Below are positions 43,065-54,183 of a DNA stretch of 64,000 nt, one piece after another (within the stretch, counting starts at the first letter, position 1; the number at the start of each line of letters is the position of its first letter). This DNA comes from Paraburkholderia antibiotica (GTDB taxonomy: Bacteria > Pseudomonadota > Gammaproteobacteria > Burkholderiales > Burkholderiaceae). The DNA is taken from contig NZ_JABBFZ010000001.1 of NCBI RefSeq assembly GCF_012927125.1, forward strand, positions 434,001-498,000, written 5' to 3'. The translations under genes and the position numbers were made by a program. A model generated the notes under the pieces. That model did not search any database and was not told the origin of the DNA. It saw only the letters and a program-made list of their open reading frames with translations.

Positions 43065-44927
43065 ATGTCCATCCCGACGCACGGCGCGTCCCGCGCGCCT
43101 TTCGCTTGCGTTTCCGCGAGCGCCCAGTCTCATTCTGTTTCCCGCCGCCGTAGCCGTTTCGTGTCGGCATCGGCGTGGTGTGCCGCGTTGGTCGGTCTTG
43201 CCGGCGGCCTCGCCATGCCGCTGTCCGCCGCCGCGAAAACATCGCCGCCGAAACCCGCGCTCGATGCCTCCGCGGTGGCCGCGCCGGACGGCTACAGCGC
43301 CGACACCGCGCAGCAGATCTTCGCGCAGGGCGGCAATGCCGTCGATGCCGCGGTCGCGATGGCCTTCACGCTCGCGGTCACGCGGCCCGACGCGGGCAAC
43401 CTTGGCGGCGGCGGTTTCATGACGCTACTCGTCGACGGCAAGCCGTACTTTCTCGACTACCGCGAGCGCGCGCCGCAGCAGGCGACCCGCGACATGTACC
43501 TCGACGACAAAGGCAACACCGTGCCGGGCATGAGCACGATCGGCCATCGCGCGGTGGCGGTGCCGGGCACCGTCGACGGCATGTGGGAAGCGCAGCGGCG
43601 CTTCGGCAAGCTCAAATGGAAGCAGGTGCTCGCGCCCGCGATCCATTACGCGACCGACGGCTTTCAGGTCGACGCGCGGCTGCAGCAGCGTCGCGACGCG
43701 GCCGCGCAGCGCTTCGCCGGCCGAACCAATTTCGACGCGTACTTCTCGAACCTGAAGGCGGGCGCGACGCTGCGTCAGCCGGAACTCGCGCAGACGCTGG
43801 CGCGACTCGCGAGCGACGGCGGCCGCGAGTTCTACGAGGGTCGCACCGCCGAGCAGATCGTCGCGCAGATGTACGGTCACGGCCTGATCACGAAACAGGA
43901 CCTCGGTCAGTACAAGGCGCTATGGCGCGAACCGCTTGCCGCCGACTGGCGCGGCTATCGTGTGATCACCGCGCCGCCGCCGGGCTCGGGTGGCATCGGG
44001 CTGCTGCAGATGCTGAAAATGAAGGCTGCCTTGCAGCCTGCGTTCGATGGTCTCGCGCCGAATTCGGCGCCCTACATCCATCTGGTCGCGCAGATCGAGG
44101 ACCGCGTGTTCGCGGACCGGCAGCGCTATATCGGCGACCCGGACGCGACGCCGGTGCCGGTCGCGAAGCTGCTCGACGACGCGTATCTCGCGCAGCGCGC
44201 GGCCGAAGTCAAACCCGCCGAGATGCCGGGCGCCGCGCCCGTTGCGCCTGCCGCGTCCAGCCTCGCCGGCGCGGCGGCGGAAAAGCCGCAGACCACGCAT
44301 TTCTCGGTGGTCGACAAGTGGGGCAACGCGGTGTCGAACACCTACACGCTGAACGGCGACTTCGGCTCGGGCGTGGTGGTGGATGGCGGTGGCTTCCTGC
44401 TGAACGACGCGATGGACGACTTCGTCGTCAAGCCGGCGGGCGCCGGCGCGGCGGGCTCGACGGGTGGGGCCGCCGCATCCGCCGCGTCTGGTAGCGCGCC
44501 TGCGTCGCAAGGCACGGCCGACGCCGAGCCCAACACGATCGCGCCGGGCCGCCGGCCGATTTCGTCGATGACGCCGACGCTCGTGCTGAAGAACGGCAAG
44601 ATCGCGCTCGCGCTCGGCACACCCGGCGGCTCGCGCATCCTGACGACGATTTTCCAGGTGATGACGAACCTGTACGACTTCGACATGACGCCGACGGATG
44701 CACTCGCCGCGATGCGCTTTCATCACCAGTTGTTGCCGCAGAAGACGATCTATTTCGAGCCGTACCATCCGGCGCCGGCCGAACTCGCCGAGCAACTGAA
44801 GGCGCTGGGCTATACGATCGAGCAGCAGTCGTTCAATGGCGATGTGCAGATGATCCGCGTCGACGGCACGACGCCGGAGCCGGCGAGCGATCCGCGCGGT
44901 GGCGGCGTCGCGCGGGTGATACGGTAG
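43065..44927 (+). CDS. ggt: Gamma-glutamyltranspeptidase
   Basis: A 620-residue periplasmic N-terminal-nucleophile hydrolase that cleaves glutathione and other gamma-glutamyl compounds. It has an extended signal region (SASAWCAALVGLAGGLAMPL). The glutamate-binding part includes GYSADTAQQIFAQGGNAVDA, LGGGGFMTLLVDGKPYFLDY and APPPGSGGIGLLQMLKM. Autoprocessing is expected before the second Thr of EKPQTTHFSVVDKWGN, whose Thr becomes the nucleophile. The small subunit contains SNTYTLNGDFGSGVVV and ISSMTPTLVLKNGK. An Ala/Gly/Ser insert of about 45 residues (near 470-515) interrupts the small subunit before PNTIAPGRRP and is longer than usual. ATG 43065 is preferred over 43035 because GGAG lies upstream. 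Confidence 0.93.
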   Translation: MSIPTHGASRAPFACVSASAQSHSVSRRRSRFVSASAWCAALVGLAGGLAMPLSAAAKTSPPKPALDASAVAAPDGYSADTAQQIFAQGGNAVDAAVAMAFTLAVTRPDAGNLGGGGFMTLLVDGKPYFLDYRERAPQQATRDMYLDDKGNTVPGMSTIGHRAVAVPGTVDGMWEAQRRFGKLKWKQVLAPAIHYATDGFQVDARLQQRRDAAAQRFAGRTNFDAYFSNLKAGATLRQPELAQTLARLASDGGREFYEGRTAEQIVAQMYGHGLITKQDLGQYKALWREPLAADWRGYRVITAPPPGSGGIGLLQMLKMKAALQPAFDGLAPNSAPYIHLVAQIEDRVFADRQRYIGDPDATPVPVAKLLDDAYLAQRAAEVKPAEMPGAAPVAPAASSLAGAAAEKPQTTHFSVVDKWGNAVSNTYTLNGDFGSGVVVDGGGFLLNDAMDDFVVKPAGAGAAGSTGGAAASAASGSAPASQGTADAEPNTIAPGRRPISSMTPTLVLKNGKIALALGTPGGSRILTTIFQVMTNLYDFDMTPTDALAAMRFHHQLLPQKTIYFEPYHPAPAELAEQLKALGYTIEQQSFNGDVQMIRVDGTTPEPASDPRGGGVARVIR

Positions 44928-45030
44928 GCGGCCGAGCCGGTGTCATTCGAACGGACGACGGCTCGAGATGAGTCGACGCGGGAAACCAATGCGGTAAAAC
45001 CAACGCAGCAAACCAGACGCGGGGAACGCG

Positions 45031-45591
45031 ATGAGCGCACCAGAAACGCACACACTCGTGCTGCCGGGGTATCTGAACTCCGGTGTCGGCCATTGGCAAA
45101 CGCGCTGGGAGGCGCTCGATCCGGCGTGTGTCCGGGTACAAATGCCGGACTGGGAGCAGCCGTCGCGCGACGCATGGTGCCGCACGCTCGACGCCGCGGT
45201 CGCCGCTGCCGACGCGCCGCTCGTGTTTGCCGCGCATAGCCTGGGCTGCCTGACCGTCGCGTTCTGGGCCACGCAGTACGCGAGCCCGGCGCAGCTTGCG
45301 AAGGTGGCCGGCGCGCTCCTGGTAGCGCTGCCCGATCCTGCCGAAGCGCATTTCCCGCGCGAGGCGAGCGGCTTCGCGCCGGTGCCGCTCGCGCGCTTGC
45401 CGTTCTCGACCATCGTCGTGGCGAGTAGCGACGATCCGTATGGCGGCGTCGTGTTTTCGCAGACCTGCGCGAACGCGTGGGGCAGTCGCTGGATCGATCT
45501 CGGCGCGCGTGGGCATATCAATGCCGATAGCGGCCTCGGCGATTGGGACGAAGGGCGGCGCTGGCTGGCTTCGCTGGGCACGCCGCGCTGA
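45031..45591 (+). CDS. Alpha/beta hydrolase of the RBBP9/YdeN family
   Basis: A 186-residue cytoplasmic hydrolase. It opens with TLVLPGYLNSGVGHWQTRW, the RBBP9/YdeN signature. The catalytic triad is visible: Ser in VFAAHSLGCLT, Asp in VVASSDDPYGG and His in LGARGHINADSGLGDW. Members are serine hydrolases with poorly known substrates. It follows ggt by about 100 bp on the same strand and may be co-transcribed. Confidence 0.88.
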   Translation: MSAPETHTLVLPGYLNSGVGHWQTRWEALDPACVRVQMPDWEQPSRDAWCRTLDAAVAAADAPLVFAAHSLGCLTVAFWATQYASPAQLAKVAGALLVALPDPAEAHFPREASGFAPVPLARLPFSTIVVASSDDPYGGVVFSQTCANAWGSRWIDLGARGHINADSGLGDWDEGRRWLASLGTPR

Positions 45592-45893
45592 CGCTGGACG
45601 CTCGTTGCTAGCGGCGGGTGCTTCGGGAGTAGGGCGGTGGCGTTCGTAGGCCGGGCAGTGGCGGCCTTGAGTCGCGGCCGTGAGTCAAGGCCGTGAGTCA
45701 AGGCCGTGAGTCAAGGCCGTGAGTCAAGGCCGTGAGTCAAGGCCGAGCCGCATCGCCGGATCTCGATCGGGAGGCCCGCCGTCGCCGCATCGCGCTATTA
45801 CGACCACGCCACCTCACGCCACGCGACGGTCACGGCGATGGTCAGGCCACCAGACCACCGCCGCCTATCCGTCACAACCCAACCCTCACCCGC
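45592..45893. other. Intergenic region with a 13-bp tandem repeat
   Basis: About 300 bp between convergent genes. Besides the repeat at 45680-45744 nothing is recognised; no convincing terminator hairpin with a T run is seen. Confidence 0.4.
45680..45744 (+). repeat. 13-bp tandem repeat, five perfect copies of GTGAGTCAAGGCC
   Basis: Five identical 13-bp units follow each other, with a degenerate related unit (TTGAGTCGCGGCC) just upstream. GGCC-TTGAGTC / GTGAGTCAAGGCC pieces can also pair, so the block may fold. Confidence 0.95.
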
Positions 45894-47114
45894 TCAGATC
45901 ACCGATTTTCCCTTCAACTGCGCGATCTTCGCGTCGTCGTAGCCCAGCACGTCGTGCAGCACGCGCTCGGTATGTTCGCCGAGCAACGGCGGATGACTGA
46001 CGGCCTGCGGCGGCGTGCTGGTCATATTGATCGGATTGCGCACGAGCTTGACCGTGCCGCCCGACGGATGCGGCAAATCCACCTGCAGCCCGCGCGCGAC
46101 CACCTGCTCGTTCTCGAAGACTTCGTTCAGGTCGTTGATCGGCCCGCACGGCACGCCGGCCGCTTCGAGCGCGGAGATCCACTGCTGTTTGCCCTGCAGA
46201 CGCACCATCTCGGCGAGGATCGGCACGAGGCTGTCGCGGTGGCGCACGCGCGCCGGGTTGGTCGCGAAACGGTCGTCTTCGGCGAGTTCGGGCCGGCCGC
46301 CCACTTCGACGAACTTGCGGAACTGGCCGTCGTTGCCGACCGCGACGATGATCCAGCCGTCGCTCGTCTGGAAGGTCTGGTACGGCACGATGTTCGGATG
46401 CGCATTGCCCCAGCGCACCGGAGGCTGGCCGCTCGCCAGATAGTTCGAGTTCATGTTGGCGAGCATCGCGACCTGCACGTCGAGCAGCGCCATGTCGATG
46501 TATTGCCCTTCGCCGGTACGGTCGCGATGCGTGAGCGCCGTCAGCACCGCGATGGTCGAATACATGCCGGTCATCAGATCGGCGATCGCGACGCCGGCCT
46601 TCTGCGGGCCGCCGCCGGGCTGACCGTCGCGCTCGCCGGTAATGCTCATGAAGCCGCCGATGCCCTGCACGATGAAGTCGTAGCCCGCGCGCTGCGCATA
46701 CGGGCCGGTCTGCCCGAAGCCGGTGACCGAGCAGTAGATCAGATCGGGTTTCACCTGCTTCAGCGATTCGTAGTCGAGCCCGTACTTCTTCAACTGGCCG
46801 ACCTTGTAGTTCTCCAGTACCACGTCGCTTTGCGCGGCGAGCTCGCGGATGATCTGCTGGCCTTCGGGCGAGGCGATGTCGACCGTGACCGAGCGCTTGT
46901 TGCGGTTCGCCGCGAGGTAATACGCGGCCTCGCGCGTATCGGCGCCTTGCGGGGTTTTCAGGTACGGAGGCCCCCAGTGGCGGGTATCGTCGCCGACCTC
47001 GGGGCGTTCGATCTTGATGACGTCGGCGCCGAAATCGGCAAGCGTCTGCGCGCACCACGGGCCGGCGAGCACGCGGGTGAGGTCCAGCACGCGGATGTGA
47101 CTGAGGGCTCCCAT
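45894..47114 (-). CDS. CaiB/BaiF family (class III) CoA-transferase
   Basis: A 406-residue enzyme starting at ATG 47114. It moves CoA between carboxylic acids. Family marks are SHIRVLDLTRVLAGPWCAQT, LADFGADVIKIERPEVGDDT, NRNKRSVTVDIASPEGQQ, SVTGFGQTGPYAQRAGYDFI and GVAIADLMTGMYSTIAVLTA, whose Asp corresponds to the catalytic aspartate that forms the anhydride. The C-terminus has QWISALEAAGVPCGPINDLN and PPLLGEHTERVLHDVLGYDD. The acid is not predictable; formate/oxalate, carnitine, glutarate and aromatic acids are known for the family. It is divergent from alaS. Confidence 0.9.
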   Translation of the reverse strand: MGALSHIRVLDLTRVLAGPWCAQTLADFGADVIKIERPEVGDDTRHWGPPYLKTPQGADTREAAYYLAANRNKRSVTVDIASPEGQQIIRELAAQSDVVLENYKVGQLKKYGLDYESLKQVKPDLIYCSVTGFGQTGPYAQRAGYDFIVQGIGGFMSITGERDGQPGGGPQKAGVAIADLMTGMYSTIAVLTALTHRDRTGEGQYIDMALLDVQVAMLANMNSNYLASGQPPVRWGNAHPNIVPYQTFQTSDGWIIVAVGNDGQFRKFVEVGGRPELAEDDRFATNPARVRHRDSLVPILAEMVRLQGKQQWISALEAAGVPCGPINDLNEVFENEQVVARGLQVDLPHPSGGTVKLVRNPINMTSTPPQAVSHPPLLGEHTERVLHDVLGYDDAKIAQLKGKSVI

Positions 47115-47321
47115 ATTCCTGACTGTCTCCTGATGTAGGCGGGCGCCGCGCGAGGCGCCGCGCCAGGTTTCGTTGCAAGCCATCTTAAGCGATTCCCGTC
47201 GCGAGGCGCAGTCAGCCGGACGTCATAGCGCTGTTCGGACGCGGGGACACGCCGGTGTCTCGGCCGCCGCACCCCGACCTGGCCGGATGGCCAGCCGCGC
47301 CGCGCGCGCTTGCCGATCCCG

Positions 47322-47327
47322 TATAAT
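47322..47327 (+). promoter_or_regulatory. Candidate -10 element of alaS
   Basis: A perfect TATAAT about 85 bp upstream of the alaS ATG. No recognisable -35 stands 16-18 bp upstream in the GC-rich sequence, so it is only a candidate. Confidence 0.35.
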
Positions 47328-47412
47328 CGGTCGTTTAAAGAAACAGACAGTTGGCGTCTCCCACCGACCGCCAGTCTCCGTCAGGAACCGTCAGGACCGT
47401 CCCCCGCACGCT

Positions 47413-50037
47413 ATGAAAGCCGCTGAAATCCGCGAGAAATTCCTCAAGTTCTTCGAATCGAAGGGCCATACGATCGTCCGTTCGTCGAGCCTCGTGCCCG
47501 GCAACGACCCGACACTGCTCTTCACCAATTCGGGGATGGTGCAGTTCAAAGATGTGTTCCTCGGCGCGGAGTCGCGTCCGTATTCGCGCGCCACGACCGC
47601 GCAGCGCAGCGTGCGCGCGGGCGGCAAGCACAACGACCTCGAAAACGTCGGCTATACCGCGCGTCACCACACGTTCTTCGAGATGCTCGGCAACTTCTCG
47701 TTCGGCGACTACTTCAAGCGCGACGCGATCCACTATTGCTGGGAACTGCTGACCACGGTCTACAAGCTGCCGGCGGACAAGCTCACGGTCACCGTCTACC
47801 AGGAAGACGACGAAGCCTTCGACATCTGGGCGAAGGAAATCGGCGTGCCGGTCGAGCGCATTATCCGCATCGGCGACAACAAGGGCGCGCGCTACGCGTC
47901 GGACAACTTCTGGCAGATGGCCGACACCGGCCCGTGCGGCCCGTGCTCGGAAGTGTTCTACGACCACGGTCCGGAAATCTGGGGTGGCCCGCCGGGATCG
48001 CCGGAAGAAGACGGCGATCGCTTCATCGAGATCTGGAATCTCGTGTTCATGCAGTTCAATCGCGACGCCCAGGGCAACATGACGCCGCTGCCCAAGCAGT
48101 GCGTCGATACCGGCATGGGTCTGGAGCGTCTCGCGGCCGTGCTGCAGCACGTGCACAGCAACTACGAGATCGACCTGTTCCAGGCGCTGATCCACGCCGC
48201 GGCCCGCGAAACGGGCGTGAGCGACCTCACGAACAACTCGCTGAAGGTCATCGCTGATCACATCCGCGCATGCTCGTTCCTGATCGTCGACGGCGTGATT
48301 CCGGGCAACGAAGGCCGCGGCTACGTGCTGCGCCGTATCGTGCGCCGCGCGATCCGTCACGGCTACAAGCTCGGCAAGAAGGGCGCGTTCTTCCACAAGC
48401 TGGTCGCGGATCTCGTCGCGCAAATGGGCGCCGCGTATCCGGAACTGAAGGACGCCGAGCAGCGCGTGATCGACGTGCTGCGTCAGGAAGAAGAGCGCTT
48501 CTTCGAAACCATCGAGCACGGCATGTCGATTCTCGACGCCGCGCTGGCCGACCTCGACGCAAAGGGTGGCAAGACGCTCGACGGCGAACTCGCATTCAAG
48601 CTGCACGACACCTACGGCTTCCCGCTGGATCTGACCGCGGACGTGTGCCGCGAGCGCGGCGTGACGGTCGACGAACCCGCGTTCGACGAAGCGATGGCGC
48701 GTCAGCGCGAGCAGGCGCGCGCGGCGGGCAAGTTCAAGATGGCGCAAGGCCTCGAATACTCGGGCGCGAAGACCACGTTCCACGGCTACGAAGAAATCGT
48801 CTTCGACGACGCGAAGGTCGTCGCGCTGTACGTGGACGGCGCGTCGGTGCAGCAGGCTAACGCCGGCCAGCAGGCGGTGGTCGTGCTCGATCACACGCCG
48901 TTCTACGCGGAGTCGGGTGGCCAGGTCGGCGACCAGGGTGTGCTCGCGAACGCCAGCACGCGCTTTGCCGTCGTCGATACGCTGAAAGTGCAGGCCGACG
49001 TGGTCGGTCATCACGGCGCGGTCGAACAGGGCACGCTGAAGGTCGGCGACGTGGTCAAGGCGGAAATCGATGCGGTGCGCCGCGCGCGCACCCAGCGCAA
49101 CCACTCGGCCACCCACCTGATGCACAAGGCGCTGCGCGAAGTGCTCGGCTCGCACGTGCAGCAGAAGGGCTCGCTCGTCGACGCCGACAAGACCCGTTTC
49201 GACTTCGCGCACAACGCGCCGATGACGGACGAGCAGATCCGCCAGGTCGAAGCGATCGTCAACGCCGAAATTCTCGCGAACGCGCCGGGTATCGTGCGCC
49301 TGATGTCTTATGACGACGCGGTGAAGGGCGGTGCGATGGCGCTGTTCGGCGAAAAGTACGGCGACGAAGTGCGCGTGCTCGACCTCGGCTTCTCGCGTGA
49401 ATTGTGCGGTGGCACGCACGTGAACCGCTCGGGCGACATCGGCTTCTTCAAGATCGTGATGGAAGGCGGCGTGGCCGCGGGTATCCGTCGCGTGGAAGCG
49501 ATCACCGGCGACAACGCGGTGCGCTACGTGCAGGACCTCGAAGCGCGTGTCAACGCGGCCGCGGCGGTGCTGAAGGCACAGCCGTCGGAGCTGACGCAGC
49601 GCATCGGCCAGGTGCAGGACCAGGTGAAGGCGCTCGAGAAGGAACTGGGCGCGCTGAAGTCGAAGATGGCATCGAGCCAGGGCGACGAACTGGCGGGTCA
49701 GGCGATCGAGATCGGCGGCGTGCACGTGCTCGCGGCGACGCTCGAAGGCGCGGACGTGAAGACGCTGCGCGAAACGGTCGACAAGCTGAAGGACAAGCTG
49801 AAGAGCGCGGCGATCGTGTTGGCCGCGGTCGACGGCGGCAAGGTCAGCCTGATCGCCGGTGTGACCGCCGACGCAAGCAAGAAGGTCAAGGCGGGCGAAC
49901 TGGTCAACTTCGTGGCCCAGCAGGTCGGCGGCAAGGGCGGTGGCCGTCCGGACATGGCGCAGGCTGGCGGTACGGAGCCGGCCAAGCTGCCGGCGGCGCT
50001 GGCAGGCGTCAAGGCTTGGGTCGAAGGGCAGCTTTGA
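47413..50037 (+). CDS. alaS: Alanyl-tRNA synthetase
   Basis: An 874-residue class II synthetase, full family length. ATG 47413 begins with [19 protein letters not shown], the universal AlaRS start. The catalytic core has [20 protein letters not shown] and [18 protein letters not shown]. The editing domain carries both metal-binding parts: [15 protein letters not shown] (HxxxH) and [14 protein letters not shown] (CxxxH), which clear mischarged Ser or Gly. The C-terminal C-Ala domain ends with [17 protein letters not shown] terminator follows the gene. Confidence 0.97.
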   Translation: MKAAEIREKFLKFFESKGHTIVRSSSLVPGNDPTLLFTNSGMVQFKDVFLGAESRPYSRATTAQRSVRAGGKHNDLENVGYTARHHTFFEMLGNFSFGDYFKRDAIHYCWELLTTVYKLPADKLTVTVYQEDDEAFDIWAKEIGVPVERIIRIGDNKGARYASDNFWQMADTGPCGPCSEVFYDHGPEIWGGPPGSPEEDGDRFIEIWNLVFMQFNRDAQGNMTPLPKQCVDTGMGLERLAAVLQHVHSNYEIDLFQALIHAAARETGVSDLTNNSLKVIADHIRACSFLIVDGVIPGNEGRGYVLRRIVRRAIRHGYKLGKKGAFFHKLVADLVAQMGAAYPELKDAEQRVIDVLRQEEERFFETIEHGMSILDAALADLDAKGGKTLDGELAFKLHDTYGFPLDLTADVCRERGVTVDEPAFDEAMARQREQARAAGKFKMAQGLEYSGAKTTFHGYEEIVFDDAKVVALYVDGASVQQANAGQQAVVVLDHTPFYAESGGQVGDQGVLANASTRFAVVDTLKVQADVVGHHGAVEQGTLKVGDVVKAEIDAVRRARTQRNHSATHLMHKALREVLGSHVQQKGSLVDADKTRFDFAHNAPMTDEQIRQVEAIVNAEILANAPGIVRLMSYDDAVKGGAMALFGEKYGDEVRVLDLGFSRELCGGTHVNRSGDIGFFKIVMEGGVAAGIRRVEAITGDNAVRYVQDLEARVNAAAAVLKAQPSELTQRIGQVQDQVKALEKELGALKSKMASSQGDELAGQAIEIGGVHVLAATLEGADVKTLRETVDKLKDKLKSAAIVLAAVDGGKVSLIAGVTADASKKVKAGELVNFVAQQVGGKGGGRPDMAQAGGTEPAKLPAALAGVKAWVEGQL

Positions 50038-50087
50038 TACGAGACTGAATCGGGTTTCAATCCGGCTTGCGCCGGATTCGGCCCAAG

Positions 50088-50140
50088 GGGCCACGCGGCG
50101 CGCCGGTAGCACTGGTGTACTGCGTGGCCCTTTTGTTTTT
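50088..50140 (+). terminator. Terminator of alaS
   Basis: GGGCCACGC (50088-50096) pairs with GCGTGGCCC (50122-50130), followed by TTTTGTTTTT. The loop is 25 bases. A smaller stem AATCCGGC/GCCGGATT (50059-50078) lies before it and may add to termination. Confidence 0.75.
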
Positions 50141-50248
50141 GATGTGGCTGGGCCCTGCTGGGCGTGGGTGGAGGTGCCGGTTGCGGCAGCGTGCCCGGTT
50201 GCGCCGGAGCGATATTCTCCGCGTTATTGCCCCGCCCGAATTCAACCG

Positions 50249-51229
50249 TCAGATCGCGTCCGCATCTACCGCCGCCGCCTTCGAGCGCGGCAACTTCGCA
50301 TCCACCGTATCCGCTTCCGCTGCGTCTGCTGCCGTGGTCGCCTCCGCCCCCGCCGCATCCTCCTGCGCGCCCACCAGCGTGCGCCGCAGCGCATTGAGCG
50401 CCGACGAAAAATGCCCGCGTCGCCAGACCAGCAGCGTATCGACCATGCCGATATCGGGCAGCGCGTGGACCGCGATATTGCTCGTGTCGCCCTGCAGATC
50501 GAGCACCGAGCGCGGCGCGACCGCGACGCCCGCGCCGGCCGCCACACACGCGACGATCGCGTGATACGAGCCGAGTTCCAGCACGCGCGCGGGCCGCACG
50601 CCGTGTTCGAGATACCACTTTTCGATATACGACCGGTACGCACAGCCGCGCTCGAACGCGATCAGCGTCGAGAGCGCGATGTCGCCCACCTCGTGAATCG
50701 GCCGATGACCGCGCGGCGTCAGCATTACCAGTTCCTCGCGGAACACCGGCACGCTCTCGAACAGCTCGCCGAGCGCGGCCGGATCGAGCGGCGTCGCGAC
50801 CAGCGCGGCATCGACCTCGAATTCGCGCACGCGCTCGATCAATCTGCCGGTCGTGCCCGTCTCCAGTTCCAGCGCGACCGCGGGCCATTGCTGGTGATAT
50901 TGCGCGAGCAGGCTGGGCAGACGCGTCGCCGCGACGCTTTCCATCGTGCCCAGGCGCAGACGGCCGCTCGGCCGATCCTCGCGCACCGCGTGACGCGCCT
51001 CGTCGGCGAGCGCGAGCAGGCGTTCCGCGTAGGGCAGCAGCGTTTCGCCGGCCGGCGTCAGCACGAGCCGGCGACCGTCGCGGATGAACAGATCGGTGCC
51101 GAGCTGCTCCTCCAGTTGCTTGATGCGCGTCGTCACGTTCGATTGCACGCGATTGAGCTTGGCGGCGGCGCGCGTCACGCCGTTTTCCCGCACGACGGCG
51201 CGAAAGATGGTCAGGGCGGCCAGATCCAT
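50249..51229 (-). CDS. LysR-family transcriptional regulator
   Basis: A 326-residue regulator starting at ATG 51229 behind AGGAGAG. The N-terminal winged helix has LTIFRAVVRENGVTRAAAKL and NRVQSNVTTRIKQLEEQLGT, then LFIRDGRRLVLTPAGETLLP. The rest is a periplasmic-binding-like effector domain (LRLGTMESVAATRLPSLL). A C-terminal Ala/Asp/Glu-rich tail of about 35 residues is longer than usual. It is divergent from the MFS gene at 51377, and LysR proteins commonly control such a divergent neighbour through the shared promoter region. Confidence 0.92.
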   Translation of the reverse strand: MDLAALTIFRAVVRENGVTRAAAKLNRVQSNVTTRIKQLEEQLGTDLFIRDGRRLVLTPAGETLLPYAERLLALADEARHAVREDRPSGRLRLGTMESVAATRLPSLLAQYHQQWPAVALELETGTTGRLIERVREFEVDAALVATPLDPAALGELFESVPVFREELVMLTPRGHRPIHEVGDIALSTLIAFERGCAYRSYIEKWYLEHGVRPARVLELGSYHAIVACVAAGAGVAVAPRSVLDLQGDTSNIAVHALPDIGMVDTLLVWRRGHFSSALNALRRTLVGAQEDAAGAEATTAADAAEADTVDAKLPRSKAAAVDADAI

Positions 51230-51376
51230 AGTTCTCTCCTGGCGATGAGTGATATCCGAATTATTCATTTTTCGTGATCGATAGGTCAAGCTAAGATCGA
51301 TCTAACCTACTGGCGCTTGATGCCTGACCTAACGCCTGATCTTAGGCCCGACCTGACGCTCGATCCGACCCCGATC

Positions 51377-52852
<1,476 letters not shown>

Positions 52853-53489
52853 CGGCCTCGATCGATCGCTGCGGATCATTTGCTGTAACCCGTCGTCGCA
52901 ACTCACCGCCGGGGTGAGTTGCGGTGCGCTCCCGGAAAGTTTTCCTCCTCGCTCCAATCCCCATTCCCCCCAAGCCCAAATTCCGCACGCTCGCACTAAA
53001 ATGACCGCTTTCGGTCATCCGATGCGCCTGTCTCCAGGCGTGTCGTGCCACCATGCAACACGTGCCTCCGTCCGGGATCACGCGGCGCGAGACCGTCGAG
53101 CGCTTCGTCGCCGACGTGCGTGAGCAGTGCGGCGCATGACTTGAACAGCGCGTGAAGCGGGGGCGGTTAAAGAGAGAGCGACGAGTGAATAAAGAGTGGG
53201 CCGAGCGCGAACAGGACGCGAGCAAAGCGGTGCGACATGCGCGAGTGTGCCGTGCGTCGCGGTGAGCGTCGCTTGAAGCGCTATGGCGATAGGACGTTGC
53301 GCGGATTGCGTGATATCGAATGACGCGACATCCTCCGCGCTGCTCAGCCCAGGCTTCCACCACGTGACGAACCCGCACGATCACCGCCGCTTGCGCTCGC
53401 CATTTACGCCGCGCCTTTGAGCGAGGCCACGCAAACCGCCGCGCTCGACCCCATCACTACATACACAAGACAAAGAGACGTCCCCCACC
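52853..53489 (+). other. Intergenic stretch after the MFS gene
   Basis: About 640 bp. A seven-base-pair hairpin ATGACCG-CTTT-CGGTCAT lies at 53001-53018, without a T run. A 28-codon frame at 53053-53139 has coding-like base use but no ribosome-binding site or family. Minus-strand frames are Arg/Ser/His-rich and look non-coding. It should hold the promoter of the Nudix gene. Confidence 0.35.
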
Positions 53490-54020
53490 ATGAGCGAATA
53501 TCGATTCTGTCCCCGCTGCGCGAAGCCGCTGACCCAACGCGCCGACCCCGAGCACGAGGGTGGCCGGGTTCGTCAGAGCTGCCCCGATGACGAATGCGGT
53601 TACGTCCATTGGGACAATCCGCTGCCGGTCGTCGCCGCGATTGTCGAGTACGAGGGCAAGGTTCTGCTCGCGCGCAATGCCGCGTGGCCCGAGGGGATGT
53701 TCGCGCTGATCACCGGCTTCCTCGAAAACGGCGAGACGCCGGAGCAGGGCATCGCGCGCGAAGTGCTCGAAGAGACGTCGCTGCATACGGAGTCGGTCGA
53801 GCTGATCGGCGTGTACGAATTCATCCGCAAGAACGAACTGATCATCGCGTATCACGTGAAGGCGCACGGGACGATCGCGCTGTCGCCGGAGCTGCTCGAA
53901 TACCGGCTCGTCGAACCGGCGAAGCTGCGGCCGTGGCGCGCCGGCACCGGGCAAGCGCTCGGCGAATGGATGCGGCGGCGTGGCCTGCCGTTCGAGTTCG
54001 TCGAGCGGCCGGGGCAATGA
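53490..54020 (+). CDS. Zinc-ribbon Nudix hydrolase
   Basis: A 176-residue enzyme. The N-terminal zinc ribbon is FCPRCAKPL then RQSCPDDECGYVH, and the Nudix box is GFLENGETPEQGIAREVLEE followed by TSL. The arrangement resembles NudC-like NADH pyrophosphatases, but without their N-terminal domain; ADP-ribose or NAD-type substrates are plausible. Segments WDNPLPVVAAIVEYEGKVLL and NAAWPEGMFALITGF fit the family. Confidence 0.9.
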   Translation: MSEYRFCPRCAKPLTQRADPEHEGGRVRQSCPDDECGYVHWDNPLPVVAAIVEYEGKVLLARNAAWPEGMFALITGFLENGETPEQGIAREVLEETSLHTESVELIGVYEFIRKNELIIAYHVKAHGTIALSPELLEYRLVEPAKLRPWRAGTGQALGEWMRRRGLPFEFVERPGQ

Positions 54021-54183
54021 TGTACACGCGTGCGGTGTGCGTTGGGGGGCGAGGCGTGGGCTCGAGGTCCGCATCTCGATGCGCGCGTAGGCACGGTATC
54101 GTCACAGCGGACACCATTTCATCGAACGGTTCATCCCTATCAATCAGCGGTCAATGAGCTCACGCTCAGGGAGAAGCAACGGC

